A stretch of 64,000 bases of DNA from an uncultured Bacilli bacterium (GCA_944363715.1 CALVUX010000005.1:18400-82399); one strand, 5' to 3'. Positions 1 to 9,368 are shown, numbered from the stretch's first letter. Translations and numbers: made by a program. Notes: generated from the letters alone by a model not told the origin.

Positions 1-201
1 TGCATCATAATATAGTGGGTAGTTTCTAATAACTGTAGCCATTCCTATAATAGCATAATGAGTATTTATATCACCTTTTTCTATAAAATGAAATGGATAG
101 TTTCTTGGAGTGATAACTACTTCTTCATTATAAGATATTTCATAATCTAAAGTACGTCCAAAATAAAAGTCTTTTGTTTTGTATGTTACAGCGGTACACA
201 T
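1..201 (-). CDS. Choloylglycine hydrolase / bile salt hydrolase family, N-terminal part
   Basis: This gene runs off the left edge, and only its first 67 codons are visible. It starts at the ATG at 201 behind GGAGGAATATT. The protein begins Met-Cys-Thr-Ala, and Cys2 would be the N-terminal nucleophile after Met removal. It continues with GRTLDYE, where Arg16 and Asp19 match the conserved Arg and Asp of bile salt hydrolases and penicillin V acylases. Members of this Ntn-hydrolase family cut the amide bond of conjugated bile acids or related N-acyl amides. The substrate cannot be told from this fragment. The assignment rests on the nucleophile context and the following beta-strand pattern. Confidence 0.85.
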   Translation of the reverse strand, partial: MCTAVTYKTKDFYFGRTLDYEISYNEEVVITPRNYPFHFIEKGDINTHYAIIGMATVIRNYPLYYDA

Positions 202-281
202 AATATTCCTCCTTTATTATATACTATAATTATAGAGAACTTTTTGCAAGATTTGTGACATAATTAGATATTTTTCCATGT

Positions 282-305
282 AAAAAACCAAGATGGTTAT
301 CTTGG
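282..305 (-). terminator. Rho-independent terminator of the CotD-like gene
   Basis: Read on the minus strand this is CCAAGAT, a four-base loop, ATCTTGG and a run of six T. It lies immediately after the stop of the CotD-like gene. Confidence 0.85.
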
Positions 306-308
306 CTT

Positions 309-647
309 TTAACGGAAGTTACAACATGAACCTTGGTCGATATTGCAGCATACATTTTCTTCACAACAAGTATATCTAGGGCAATAAGTATGTTTGAAAA
401 TGTGATGATTAACTATTCTTGTATGGATTGGACATACATGTGGAACTTGATGAACGAAGGTTCTATTTATTTGACGTTGTTGTACTGGTTCCATAATTGG
501 AGAGTTAGTAGTCATCATTCCCATATTTTGTCCCATACCCATAGTATTACTATTCATATTGATATCAATATTCATATCTTGGTCAACAACATTGTTATTG
601 CCATCGATAGTAGATGTCATATCAATATCTTGATTATTAAATAACAT
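309..647 (-). CDS. Small Cys/His-rich protein resembling spore coat protein CotD
   Basis: The 112-residue protein has two parts. Residues 1-60 are rich in Asn, Asp, Met and Gln and look disordered. Residues 65-112 are rich in Cys and His, with HVCPIHTR, VNHHIFKHTYC and CCEENVCC. The VNHxxFxH stretch is reminiscent of CotD, an inner spore coat protein of Bacillus. The start has a strong AGGAGG ribosome binding site. The gene stands alone with its own terminator. With spoIVA and a SpoVIF-like gene in the same window a coat role is plausible, but this is a motif-level resemblance. It could instead be an unrelated metal-binding protein. Confidence 0.5.
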   Translation of the reverse strand: MLFNNQDIDMTSTIDGNNNVVDQDMNIDINMNSNTMGMGQNMGMMTTNSPIMEPVQQRQINRTFVHQVPHVCPIHTRIVNHHIFKHTYCPRYTCCEENVCCNIDQGSCCNFR

Positions 648-707
648 ACACTTTCCTCCTCTAGTATTAAGATATTCAGTTAGGAAATTTGTGTATAAAT
701 TATTTGC

Positions 708-2015
708 CTAAAATGGCATTTTAAAATTACCATTTTTCATTTGTTTCATCATTTTTTTCATACTTTCAAATTGGGTTAATAGTTTATTTACTTCTGATAC
801 TGATAATCCACAACCTTTAGCGATTCTTGTTTTACGTGATGCTTTAATAATAGAAGGATTTCTTCTTTCTTCTTTAGTCATAGATAATATTATTGCTTCT
901 ATATGAGCCATTTGTTTAGGAGGGATATTTACATTAGTTAGTCCCATTTTCTTAGCACCTGGTATTAGTTTTATAATATTTTCAAGAGGTCCTAATTTCT
1001 TTATTTGTTTTAAGGTACTTAAAAAGTCTTCAAGGTCAAACTTACCTTGTTGCATTCTTTTAGCAGTCTTTTCAGCTTCTTTTTCATCAAGCACAGCTTC
1101 TGCTTGTTCAACAAGGGATACGATATCACCCATACCTAGAATTCTTCCTGCCATACGTTCTGGATCAAAAGAATCTAGTCCATCTAGTTTTTCACTTACA
1201 CCAATGAACTTGATAGGTACATTAGTTAAATGTCTTACTGATAAGGCAACACCACCTTTAGTATCACCATCTAACTTAGTAAGTATTACTCCTGTTAGTT
1301 TTAATTTATCGTTAAAACCTGTAATAACATTAATAGCATCTTGTCCCATCATAGCATCTATTACAAGTAGAGTCTCCTGTGGAGACACCGCTTCTGTAAT
1401 ATTTTCTAATTCATCCATTAAGGATTCATCTATTTGAAGACGTCCTGCAGTATCGATTAGGACATAATCATAACCATTTTCTTTAGCATAATTAATAGCA
1501 TTCTTACTTATTTCTACAGGATTTCCTTTGCCTTCACTATAGACTTCAATATTAAGTTCTTTGCCAAGTTGCTTTAACTGGTCTATGGCTGCAGGACGAT
1601 AAACATCACAAGCGACCATTAAAGGTTTCTTACTCTTTTTCTTACGAAGATAATTAGAAAGTTTTCCTATAGTTGTAGTTTTACCACTACCTTGAAGTCC
1701 TACTAACATTAATATGGCAGGATTTCCTGTTGTATTAAGTGGTGCAGAGTCTCCCCCTAGTAATTCAGTTAATTCATCTTTTACTATCTTAACAAATAAA
1801 TCTCCTGGTTTAATACTAGTTCTAACTTCTTCTCCTAAAGCTTTTTCTTTAACATTATTAACAAACTCTTTAACTACTTTATAATTTACATCTGCTTCAA
1901 GTAAAGCTAGACGTATTTCTTTCATCATATCGCCGATATTATCTTCTGTTATTTTTCCATAACCTTTTATCTTATGTAGAGCATTTTGTAATCTATCTCC
2001 TAAGCTTTCAAACAT
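708..2015 (-). CDS. ffh: Signal recognition particle GTPase Ffh
   Basis: This is SRP54, which binds signal sequences of nascent membrane and secreted proteins and delivers ribosomes to the receptor FtsY. The 435-residue protein is near the usual length. It has the N-terminal four-helix N domain (MFESLGDRLQNAL), the G domain with GLQGSGKTTTIGKL, DTAGR and TKLDGD, and a methionine-rich M domain ending in KKMMKQMKNGNFKMPF. The M domain binds 4.5S/SRP RNA. FtsY and YlxM are encoded in the same minus-strand block about 5 kb upstream. In many Bacillota ylxM sits directly before ffh, so the separation here is unusual. Confidence 0.98.
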   Translation of the reverse strand: MFESLGDRLQNALHKIKGYGKITEDNIGDMMKEIRLALLEADVNYKVVKEFVNNVKEKALGEEVRTSIKPGDLFVKIVKDELTELLGGDSAPLNTTGNPAILMLVGLQGSGKTTTIGKLSNYLRKKKSKKPLMVACDVYRPAAIDQLKQLGKELNIEVYSEGKGNPVEISKNAINYAKENGYDYVLIDTAGRLQIDESLMDELENITEAVSPQETLLVIDAMMGQDAINVITGFNDKLKLTGVILTKLDGDTKGGVALSVRHLTNVPIKFIGVSEKLDGLDSFDPERMAGRILGMGDIVSLVEQAEAVLDEKEAEKTAKRMQQGKFDLEDFLSTLKQIKKLGPLENIIKLIPGAKKMGLTNVNIPPKQMAHIEAIILSMTKEERRNPSIIKASRKTRIAKGCGLSVSEVNKLLTQFESMKKMMKQMKNGNFKMPF

Positions 2016-2066
2016 ATTATCACTCTCTTTTCTTTTAATATTATAACTGATATGTATTAAAAAGTA

Positions 2067-2098
2067 AAAAGAAAATGATTAAATATCACTTTCTTTAT
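2067..2098 (-). terminator. Terminator after the fmt-downstream gene
   Basis: The minus strand reads AGAAAGTGAT, a short loop, ATCATTTTCT and then T-rich sequence. It sits between the 2117-2860 gene and ffh, so ffh probably has its own promoter. Confidence 0.7.
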
Positions 2099-2116
2099 TA
2101 TTACAAACTGTTTTAT

Positions 2117-2860
2117 TTAACTTTCTGGTATTTCTATATCTTTTATTTCTCCAAAATTAGAATAATTAATAGTTATAGTTGTAGTACTTGGTGTGTTATT
2201 AATATAAGTAGCATAACTAGATAAATCATAAGTAATTTTAATTACTTCATCTTCTTCATTTGTTTCTAAGGTTATTTTATTAGGAATATCAGCGATATCT
2301 ATATTTGTGTTATTAAGTAGAGAATCTATAGTATTAGTAGTTATTTCATAGTTGTAGGAAATATTACCTGTTTCATATTCTGTTTTAGAAATAAGTGTCG
2401 CTCTTTCTAAAATCCTTGATATATTACTATCATCAGTAATATTATTAAAGTGATATAATTCACTTGTTACTTCATATTTATCAGTTGTCTTTATTAAATT
2501 AATATTATCATAGATAAAGTAATTAGTAAAAGTATTATTATTTGTCATTACTCCTTCTGTTTTATTATCACTTTTATCTCCTGTAAAGTTTGTTATAATG
2601 CCATTTATATTTTCTTCTCTTGTAAAGTGATAATTACCAGTTTCTATTCCATCTAGTTTATATTCAGTATTAACTTTATTATCATTAGAAGTATCAATAT
2701 CATTATTACTATTATAATTTGTTCTTATTAGGGAAATTAAAATAAAGAAAAAGACAAAGTAAAAGATGAAGAAAAGAATAGCTCTTCCTCTTTTACTTTT
2801 ATATAACTCTTTAATAAATTTTATATATTTATTTTCTTCTTTTTTCTTTTTTTCTTTCAC
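2117..2860 (-). CDS. Unknown membrane-anchored protein
   Basis: I do not recognise a family. The 247-residue protein has a Lys/Glu-rich N-terminus, one transmembrane segment at about residues 27-48, and a 200-residue Asn/Thr-rich domain that should lie outside the cell. The domain alternates short beta-like strands such as NYHFTREENINGI and TITINYSNF, so a beta-rich extracytoplasmic fold is likely. The start codon overlaps the fmt stop by four bases, so it is probably translated together with fmt. No catalytic motif is visible. Confidence 0.8.
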   Translation of the reverse strand: MKEKKKKEENKYIKFIKELYKSKRGRAILFFIFYFVFFFILISLIRTNYNSNNDIDTSNDNKVNTEYKLDGIETGNYHFTREENINGIITNFTGDKSDNKTEGVMTNNNTFTNYFIYDNINLIKTTDKYEVTSELYHFNNITDDSNISRILERATLISKTEYETGNISYNYEITTNTIDSLLNNTNIDIADIPNKITLETNEEDEVIKITYDLSSYATYINNTPSTTTITINYSNFGEIKDIEIPES

Positions 2861-3795
2861 TTTAATACTACTCCTAACAATTCTTTTTTATCTACTCCAT
2901 TTAAAAAGTCTTTTACTAAGCATCTTTTTTTACCTTCTAAAGCGATATCTGTTAGTATTATTTCTTTATCTCCTGTAACTACTCTAATACCATCTTTTTC
3001 AAAGCCTACAATAGTTCCTGGTTCTGTTTTAGCATAATATCTATCACTTAGTCTTACATCGTAAACTTTCATTCTCTTACCGTTTAAAGTTGTATAAGCA
3101 CCTGGTGTAGGATTTAAGGCTCTAACTTTATTATCTACTTCAGTACTAGTCTTAGTAAAATCTAGCTTTTCATCTTCTTTAGTAATATTATAACCATAAG
3201 TAACTTCAGCCTCATCTTGTTTAATAGGATTAATATTACCACTAATTATATTAGGCAATGTTTCTAATAGTAAATCTTTTCCCATTTCACTTAATCTATC
3301 ATGTAATGAACCTAGAGTATCTTCTTTTGTTATAGCAGTTTCAACCTGACTAATAATATCTCCTGCATCCATTTTAACGTCCATATACATAATAGTTATA
3401 CCAGTCTTTTCATAGCCATCCATAATAGCATGATGAATAGGTGCTCCTCCTCTTAGTTTAGGTAAAAGGGAAGCATGAACATTGATACATTTATATTTAG
3501 GATAATCAAGTAATTCCTTAGGTAGTATTTGTCCATAAGCACAGGTTACTATCATATCTGGTTCATACTTTAATACTTCCTCATATTCATCTCTTATTTT
3601 TACTGGTTGTAATACAGGTATATTATATAATGCACTAGCTTCTTTTACTGGTGTTGGTGTTAATATTTGTTTTCTTCCTACTTTTTTATCTGGTTGGGTT
3701 ACTACTGCCACTACATTATAATTTTCGGCAAGGGCCTTAAAGATTGGTACTGCAAAGTCTGGTGTACCCATAAATACTATTCTTATATCTTTCAT
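2857..3795 (-). CDS. fmt: Methionyl-tRNA formyltransferase
   Basis: Fmt formylates Met-tRNAi with 10-formyl-tetrahydrofolate so that it can be used in initiation. The 312-residue protein is of usual length. It opens with IRIVFMGTPDFAVPIFKAL and carries the formyltransferase signature HASLLPKLRGGAPIHHAI, with the catalytic Asn and His in the INVHASLLP segment and the conserved Asp in MDAGDII. A C-terminal OB-like domain follows from about residue 205. The start has AGGAGGTTAAT before ATG. It lies between a gene for a tail-anchored protein and a membrane protein gene, with near-zero spacing. Confidence 0.97.
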   Translation of the reverse strand: MKDIRIVFMGTPDFAVPIFKALAENYNVVAVVTQPDKKVGRKQILTPTPVKEASALYNIPVLQPVKIRDEYEEVLKYEPDMIVTCAYGQILPKELLDYPKYKCINVHASLLPKLRGGAPIHHAIMDGYEKTGITIMYMDVKMDAGDIISQVETAITKEDTLGSLHDRLSEMGKDLLLETLPNIISGNINPIKQDEAEVTYGYNITKEDEKLDFTKTSTEVDNKVRALNPTPGAYTTLNGKRMKVYDVRLSDRYYAKTEPGTIVGFEKDGIRVVTGDKEIILTDIALEGKKRCLVKDFLNGVDKKELLGVVLK

Positions 3796-3796
3796 A

Positions 3797-5017
3797 TTAA
3801 CCTCCTAATACATTAATAATAATACTTAAAGTTAAACCTAATGTTATTAGAAGAAGTCCTGTTAAAGCGACAACATTGGCATTACCATAACTAAAAGCAT
3901 ATTTATAATTAAATCTTTTTTCTTCTTGATAATCTTCTCTAGTCTTAGTAATTGGTATTACTTTAGGTTCTTCTTTAATTATAAATTTCTTATTCTTTAT
4001 TTCTCTATAACTAGGCATTGTTATAACTGTTAGGTCAAGAGAATTAATATTACTATATCTTCTAATAATAGGATACTTACTATCAGTTATTTTAGATACT
4101 AAGATATTTAAATCTATAGTATCAACACTATTAATAATATCTTCAATATTAGATAGAGAGTTTTTGGCTAAATCACTTCTTTTTATAAAGGCAATACAAG
4201 GAAATGACTCAGATAAATTTAGGGCTTTCCATCTTCTATCAAATGTTTTAAGAACAGTTGTTTCTTCTTTAGTAGTCATATTAACATGAGAACAAAGGGA
4301 TGCTAAATTACTTTTACATTTATAATAATCTTTATCATAAAAGGCATCTTTATGATAGTCTTTAAGATAATTATAATATTTACTAAGAGAAGTTAATTCA
4401 GCCATATATTCTGGGCTTCTAAAAGCATAGTAATAGGCCATAGCAGGTGAGTCTGTTATATATATCGCTCTACTCTTTTCTTTTAAGTTTCTTGATATAA
4501 TATTTTTATAGTTATGATTTGAAAAAATATAGTCTATTTTCTTCAAATCATTTAATTCTTTAATGTCTATATCTTGTGTTAATCCTACTTCTTCTGTTTG
4601 TTCTTTAAAAACAGAAGGAAAACTATGAAAACAATAACCATTAACAATGTATTTATCATAGATATATTTAAGTATTTCTTTTTTATCTTCAGTTTTAGTA
4701 GTAGTTACATTTAATTTATTAGATACTAAATCTATTAATATAGAGTTACCTTTAATGATTAGGTCCCCATGATTATTATAATTACTAGTAATAGTATCTA
4801 ATTTATTTAAGAAATAATTATTATAAGTTTCATCATTAATTATAATTTGATATTTAATTACTATGTCCATTGTTATTAATAGAGAATATCTATTATAATT
4901 ATAACTTTCTCCTTTTATAGAGACATTAGATACTTTATTTTTAGTAGATTCATTCATTAAGACATTATTAAGGATTGATAATAGATGTTCATTTTTTAAT
5001 AATGATTTAAAGTTCAT
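3797..5017 (-). CDS. Unknown protein with C-terminal membrane anchor
   Basis: No family is recognised. I place the start at the ATG at 5017, which has AGAAGG about nine bases upstream. A TTG nine bases further upstream is the alternative. The 406-residue product is mostly cytosolic-looking, mixed alpha/beta and rich in Asn, Tyr and Lys. It ends in a single hydrophobic segment (about residues 384-403) followed by only a few residues, which is a tail-anchor arrangement. It abuts fmt with one base between. Its role is unknown. Confidence 0.75.
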   Translation of the reverse strand: MNFKSLLKNEHLLSILNNVLMNESTKNKVSNVSIKGESYNYNRYSLLITMDIVIKYQIIINDETYNNYFLNKLDTITSNYNNHGDLIIKGNSILIDLVSNKLNVTTTKTEDKKEILKYIYDKYIVNGYCFHSFPSVFKEQTEEVGLTQDIDIKELNDLKKIDYIFSNHNYKNIISRNLKEKSRAIYITDSPAMAYYYAFRSPEYMAELTSLSKYYNYLKDYHKDAFYDKDYYKCKSNLASLCSHVNMTTKEETTVLKTFDRRWKALNLSESFPCIAFIKRSDLAKNSLSNIEDIINSVDTIDLNILVSKITDSKYPIIRRYSNINSLDLTVITMPSYREIKNKKFIIKEEPKVIPITKTREDYQEEKRFNYKYAFSYGNANVVALTGLLLITLGLTLSIIINVLGG

Positions 5018-5059
5018 AACTATCAACCCTTCTTTCTAGTATAAATTATACCAAGAAAA

Positions 5060-5083
5060 AAGCACTTTTACAATAAAGTGCTT
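5060..5083 (-). terminator. Terminator after the HerA-like ATPase gene
   Basis: On the minus strand AAGCACTTT pairs with AAAGTGCTT, followed by TTTTTC. The stem is perfect and begins at the gene's 3' end. Confidence 0.88.
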
Positions 5084-7267
5084 CTATAAAGTTTCATTAT
5101 TATTGATATCAATTTCTGGAATAGAACTATTAGTCATTGTTGGTTGTGTTTCTCTATTATTTAAAATATCTAAACTAGGATTGCTAATGTTATTAGGTTC
5201 TTCTATTCCTATATTAAATGTAGTTTTATGTTCCTCTTTTTTAGGTATACTTGGTATATCTGTTGGTATATTATTTACTGGTGTTACATCTTGTTTTGGT
5301 ATTCCAAAGTCATTTGGATTAAGTTCTGGTATTCCTATATTAGTAGGTTCTTGTAGAGGTGATTCATTTACTGGAACATTACTTTCTACTCTTTCATTTG
5401 ATATATTGTTTGTAATATTATTTATTTGATTAATAGCATTAACAGCATTAACACTATTAACAGAATTATTTGTTGGTTGTTCTTGAACATTGTTTACTTG
5501 ATTATTACTATGTCCATCCCAAATCTTAACAACATCACAGTTACCACTCATTGGCATTGGATTAGGTAGCATTAACTTAACTATTAAAGGTATCTTAAAG
5601 GCACTACCAAATCCAAGGCATGTTCCTGATTGTAGACTCTTTTGTTTTTCTACTATCTCATCAGAAATATTAGGTACCATTTTCTTAATATAATCAACAT
5701 CTGTTGGATGATTCATCTTAAAGATTAAGAAATTAGAACACTGTGAGATAACGGTATCAGACATTTCTACTGGTCTTTGAGTAATTAATCCTAGGATAAG
5801 TCCATATTTACGTCCTTCCTTGGCGATACGTTCAAAGATATTATAACCTATTAAGAATCTATCAGTATCATTTTGAATGTATCTATGAGCTTCTTCTACA
5901 AAGATATGGAATGGTATACTTGCTCTAGCCTTTAATCCTTTAGTAAACTCAAATAAAAGTCTTGAATAAATCTTTGTTATTACTTTAGCAAAGTCATCAT
6001 CTACATCATCTAAGTTAATATTTACTAATTGATATTTCTTACCATTACTAATCATTAAATCTGATAAGTAATTTTCAAGTGAAATATAGGTACCTTTTTC
6101 CCATTTAAAGAAATTAGAATTGCTTGAAGTAATTAGAGAATGAAGTCTTACTTTTAATGTCACTGAATCTCCATAAGTATTTTCATTACGTAACCATCCT
6201 TCACTAATTAATGTAAAGTTTAACGCTTTCTCTAAATCTTCTAGAGTATAATAACAATCTTTACGAGGTTCAAAATTATCATACTCATCATTTATAAAAC
6301 TAGATACATACTCTGTTAATAAAACACTTTCAGAAAATTGTCCATGATTATCTATTAAGAAACATTCTCTAAACTTTCTAACATAACCTATTCCTTGAAC
6401 TGGTGCTTCTAAATTAAACTGGTCTGTAGAACAGCTATTAAGGATTGAGAAAACATCATTTCTTTTATTAGGTGCAGTTTGATTAGTATAAAGTATAGTC
6501 ATAATTGCTTTGGCAATTAAGTGATTCTTATATTTATTAGCATCTACTCCATTACTTGCAAAAATACGTGCTAATTTTAACATTCTTTCAATAATTGGTA
6601 ATTGAGAGTGTTCTGTCGCTTGTAAAAGAAGAGTTAAATCATTTTCATTAAGTAAGAAAATTGGTAGACGTAAAGGCTCTCCTTTACCTTCAACTTCATT
6701 GGTAGTAATGAAACGATAGTTGTAATTAGGATTTATTTTATTTAAGTCTTTAAAAGCATTGTAATACTCTCCAGATGAATCAAATAGTAAGATATTTGAT
6801 TTATATGGGAATAATCTTTCATCTTCAAACATGTTTTGCATGATTCTAGAGATACCACAACTTTTACCACTACCACTGTTACCAAATATGGCAAAGTGAT
6901 TACTAAAGAAGTTATTAACATCTAAGTAAACTGGAAAATCATTATAATAGGGACTTACACCAAAAGGCATATAGCCTGCTTTATCTTCTCCTGTAATTAG
7001 AGGTATTTCTTCTTGTTTAATTACTCTTATTTTAGCATCTAATGATGGTTTTCTTAAAACTCCTCCAATTAATTTACCATTAACTATTTCTCCTAAGAAT
7101 CTTGCTTTAACAATACCATCTTCTAAGTCATCTACTTCTCCTAATATTGTTTTATCTTTATCTTCAAAGATTAAATGTAAATTCATTAAGTTAATTGCTA
7201 CTTCTTCGCCTTCTTTTAATTTTATGTTAGCACTTTGATCACTAATATAGATTATCTTATCAAACAT
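5084..7267 (-). CDS. HerA/FtsK-superfamily DUF87 ATPase
   Basis: This 727-residue ATPase resembles HerA-type DNA translocases. Residues 1-110 form a beta-rich domain like the HAS barrel. The Walker A motif GNSGSGKS lies at about residues 129-136, a Walker B-like ILLFDSSGEY follows, and the second acidic motif is HIFVEEAHR. An arginine-bearing IAKEGRKYGLILGLITQRP segment matches the HerA core. The last ~150 residues are low-complexity and rich in Asn and Pro, which is unlike standard HerA and may be a tether or partner-binding tail. No NurA nuclease gene lies beside it. Its substrate and role (DNA pumping, repair or defence) cannot be told here. Confidence 0.85.
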   Translation of the reverse strand: MFDKIIYISDQSANIKLKEGEEVAINLMNLHLIFEDKDKTILGEVDDLEDGIVKARFLGEIVNGKLIGGVLRKPSLDAKIRVIKQEEIPLITGEDKAGYMPFGVSPYYNDFPVYLDVNNFFSNHFAIFGNSGSGKSCGISRIMQNMFEDERLFPYKSNILLFDSSGEYYNAFKDLNKINPNYNYRFITTNEVEGKGEPLRLPIFLLNENDLTLLLQATEHSQLPIIERMLKLARIFASNGVDANKYKNHLIAKAIMTILYTNQTAPNKRNDVFSILNSCSTDQFNLEAPVQGIGYVRKFRECFLIDNHGQFSESVLLTEYVSSFINDEYDNFEPRKDCYYTLEDLEKALNFTLISEGWLRNENTYGDSVTLKVRLHSLITSSNSNFFKWEKGTYISLENYLSDLMISNGKKYQLVNINLDDVDDDFAKVITKIYSRLLFEFTKGLKARASIPFHIFVEEAHRYIQNDTDRFLIGYNIFERIAKEGRKYGLILGLITQRPVEMSDTVISQCSNFLIFKMNHPTDVDYIKKMVPNISDEIVEKQKSLQSGTCLGFGSAFKIPLIVKLMLPNPMPMSGNCDVVKIWDGHSNNQVNNVQEQPTNNSVNSVNAVNAINQINNITNNISNERVESNVPVNESPLQEPTNIGIPELNPNDFGIPKQDVTPVNNIPTDIPSIPKKEEHKTTFNIGIEEPNNISNPSLDILNNRETQPTMTNSSIPEIDINNNETL

Positions 7268-7328
7268 ATTACTATTCTCCTTTATTCTATAGATAAATTA
7301 TAACGTCAAAAACAAAAAGTGACAAGAG

Positions 7329-7628
7329 TTATAGGGAAATTACTTCTTGTAATTTGCGTTTTATCTCTTCATCACTTATTGTTTCTATAATATTTTCTAA
7401 CATTTCATTTTTCTTAGCTAATCTTAAATTATCTTCATAATTTTCTAATCTTTTTATAGTTTCTTTTAGTTGTTTATGTATAGCATTTCTACTGATATTA
7501 TATTTAGTAGCAAGTTCACTTAAAGATAAATTTTTAAAGTAATAATCCTCAAAGTATTCTTTTTGTTTATCTGTTAGAAGGCTACCATAAATATCATAGA
7601 GCATGGTGTAATATACTAATTCTTTCAT
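7329..7628 (-). CDS. ylxM: YlxM-like SRP-associated HTH protein
   Basis: The 99-residue protein matches the YlxM/p13 family. It has the YDIYGSLLTDKQKEYFEDYY stretch and a sigma-70 region-4-like helix-turn-helix (LSLSELATKYNISRNAIHKQLKETI). YlxM is linked to the SRP pathway, and in streptococci it modulates Ffh-FtsY activity. The gene follows a small membrane protein gene and ftsY in the same direction. It is separated from ffh by about 5 kb carrying four other genes. Confidence 0.9.
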   Translation of the reverse strand: MKELVYYTMLYDIYGSLLTDKQKEYFEDYYFKNLSLSELATKYNISRNAIHKQLKETIKRLENYEDNLRLAKKNEMLENIIETISDEEIKRKLQEVISL

Positions 7629-7629
7629 T

Positions 7630-7932
7630 TTATAGTCCTAATAATTTTAATACAGCTAGTACGATTGAACCTAGTCCTATTATTATGTAAAGAATAGTTA
7701 GATTTCTTCTTTTATAGATTAGAAAGTTATTTAGCCCCATAACTAAAAGAGTTATTCCTAGGAATATTTCAAAGATATATAGAAGGTCTGTGTTAAAGAT
7801 AGTTACAATACCAAAGATGATTAGACCAATTGTTAAAATAAACTGTAATATTATTAATACTTTTAAATAACTAAAACTTTTTTCTTGCTGTTTCTTTGCT
7901 TTTGGATTTAATTGTGTTACACTTTTACTCAT
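7630..7932 (-). CDS. Small membrane protein between ftsY and ylxM
   Basis: No named family is recognised. I place the start at the ATG at 7932, six bases after GGAGG inside the ftsY 3' end, giving 100 residues. A second ATG two codons earlier is possible. The protein has a basic cytosolic head of about 25 residues and three hydrophobic segments covering residues ~28-98. It overlaps the ftsY stop by eight bases and abuts ylxM, so it is co-translated with SRP pathway genes. A role linked to membrane insertion is guilt by association only. Confidence 0.75.
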   Translation of the reverse strand: MSKSVTQLNPKAKKQQEKSFSYLKVLIILQFILTIGLIIFGIVTIFNTDLLYIFEIFLGITLLVMGLNNFLIYKRRNLTILYIIIGLGSIVLAVLKLLGL

Positions 7933-8935
7933 TTTCATCCTCCATAAAGTCTTTAAATAGACTATAAATATATTTTTCGATATCAAACTCTTGTAAGTCT
8001 TTAGCGGTCTCTCCTAATCCTATATATTTAACTGGTAAGTTTACTTCTTCTTTAATTGCTAAGACTATACCGCCTTTAGCAGTTCCATCTAGTTTAGTTA
8101 GAATAATTCCTGTAAGGTCTGTTATTTCTTTAAATGATTTTGCTTGACTGATACCATTTTGACCGGTTGTAGCATCTATTACTAGTAGCGTTTCATCAGG
8201 TGCTCTATCTATTAATTTTTTAATAACTCTATTAATCTTTTCTAGTTCCATCATTAGATTAGTTTTATTTTGAAGTCTTCCTGCTGTATCTATTAGAACG
8301 GTATCTATATCATTATTAATAGCATACTCTAATCCTTCATAAATAACACTAGCAGGATCTACTCCTTCACTTTTACCATAGAAGTCTACCCCTATTCGCT
8401 CAGACCACTCTTTTAATTGTTTAGTCGCTCCTGCTCTAAAGGTATCCCCTGCTATTAAAAGAACTTTTCTATTTTTCTCTTTTTCCTTACTGGCAAGTTT
8501 AGCGATAGTTGTAGTCTTACCTACGCCATTAACTCCAACAAATAAGTAAACTGTTGGATTAGAGTCACTTCTTTTTAAATTAGTAGATAGTACTTCTCCA
8601 CTTACATAGATAATAAATAATTCATCTACTATTACTTCTTTTAAAAATTCTGGGTCTGTTATCTTTTCTTCTTTTACTCTTTTTCTTAATTTGTCCATAA
8701 AGTTCATAACAGTATTAACTCCAATATCGGCCATAATTAAGATTTCTTCTAATTCTTCAAAGTATTCTTCATTAATCTTGTTATATCGTTTAGTTAAATC
8801 TAAAAGATGTGATGAGAAAGTATTTCTACTTTTAGTAAGCCCTTTATCATAGACTTCTAAACTCTCCTTCTCTTCTTTAGGTTCTTTTTCTTCTTTTTTT
8901 ATAAATTTATCTTTTAATTTACTAAAAAAACTCAT
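7925..8935 (-). CDS. ftsY: Signal recognition particle receptor FtsY
   Basis: FtsY is the membrane-associated SRP receptor GTPase. From the ATG at 8935 (preceded by GGATGGTGATTAAC) the protein has 336 residues. It carries a short charged N-terminal region rich in Lys and Glu, the N domain, and the G domain with GVNGVGKTTTIAKL, DTFRAGA, DTAGRLQ and TKLDGTAKGG. The A domain is short, as is common in low-GC Gram-positives. It heads a block with the small membrane protein and ylxM. Confidence 0.97.
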   Translation of the reverse strand: MSFFSKLKDKFIKKEEKEPKEEKESLEVYDKGLTKSRNTFSSHLLDLTKRYNKINEEYFEELEEILIMADIGVNTVMNFMDKLRKRVKEEKITDPEFLKEVIVDELFIIYVSGEVLSTNLKRSDSNPTVYLFVGVNGVGKTTTIAKLASKEKEKNRKVLLIAGDTFRAGATKQLKEWSERIGVDFYGKSEGVDPASVIYEGLEYAINNDIDTVLIDTAGRLQNKTNLMMELEKINRVIKKLIDRAPDETLLVIDATTGQNGISQAKSFKEITDLTGIILTKLDGTAKGGIVLAIKEEVNLPVKYIGLGETAKDLQEFDIEKYIYSLFKDFMEDENE

Positions 8936-8969
8936 GTTAATCACCATCCAGTCTTATTTTATCATAGTT

Positions 8970-9254
8970 TCAATTAGAAAGTAAATTAGATAGTACTGAG
9001 TTATAGCCATTTTCTTTTTCAACAACAATATTATTTCGCTCATTAATAGTAACTATCTTTCTAGGTTCATCTAATAAATAAGACATTTTAACTCCTAAAA
9101 AATCAGCGATTGTTTTAATATTACTAAGTCTTTCACCTTTTCCTCTTACTAAATCTAATAAAGTTGTATAAGGAATATGTGTCTCTTTTGATAATTGAAA
9201 ATAACTTGGAATACCATTTAATCGCATAAGTTCATTTAAAACTTGTATATTCAT
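8970..9254 (-). CDS. XRE-family helix-turn-helix protein
   Basis: The 94-residue protein is a Cro/CI-type DNA-binding protein. The HTH lies at about residues 16-65, with YFQLSKETHIPYTTLLDLVRG followed by LSNIKTIADFLGV and YLLDEP. A short C-terminal tail of about 25 residues follows. The ATG has an AGGTTATATAT upstream. It is divergent from the DMT permease gene, and a TACGA-N4-TCGTA inverted repeat lies in the shared intergenic region, so it may regulate itself and the permease. No toxin partner is seen beside it. Confidence 0.85.
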   Translation of the reverse strand: MNIQVLNELMRLNGIPSYFQLSKETHIPYTTLLDLVRGKGERLSNIKTIADFLGVKMSYLLDEPRKIVTINERNNIVVEKENGYNSVLSNLLSN

Positions 9255-9319
9255 ATATAACCTCCAGTTACTATTATTATATAGATTATTTTAATAAATA
9301 CAAGAGATTTTAAGTAGTT

Positions 9320-9333
9320 TACGAAAACTCGTA
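9320..9333. repeat. TACGA-N4-TCGTA palindrome, possible operator
   Basis: A five-base inverted repeat lies between the XRE regulator and the DMT permease gene, just upstream of the permease -35 box. Two related sites occur at 60412 and 60461. Confidence 0.45.
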
Positions 9334-9338
9334 TATAG

Positions 9339-9368
9339 TTGATTAACAGTTAATAATTTGTTTATAAT
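9339..9368 (+). promoter_or_regulatory. Sigma-A promoter of the DMT permease gene
   Basis: TTGATT at 9339-9344 and a perfect TATAAT at 9363-9368 are separated by 18 bases. The start codon follows at 9391. Confidence 0.7.
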
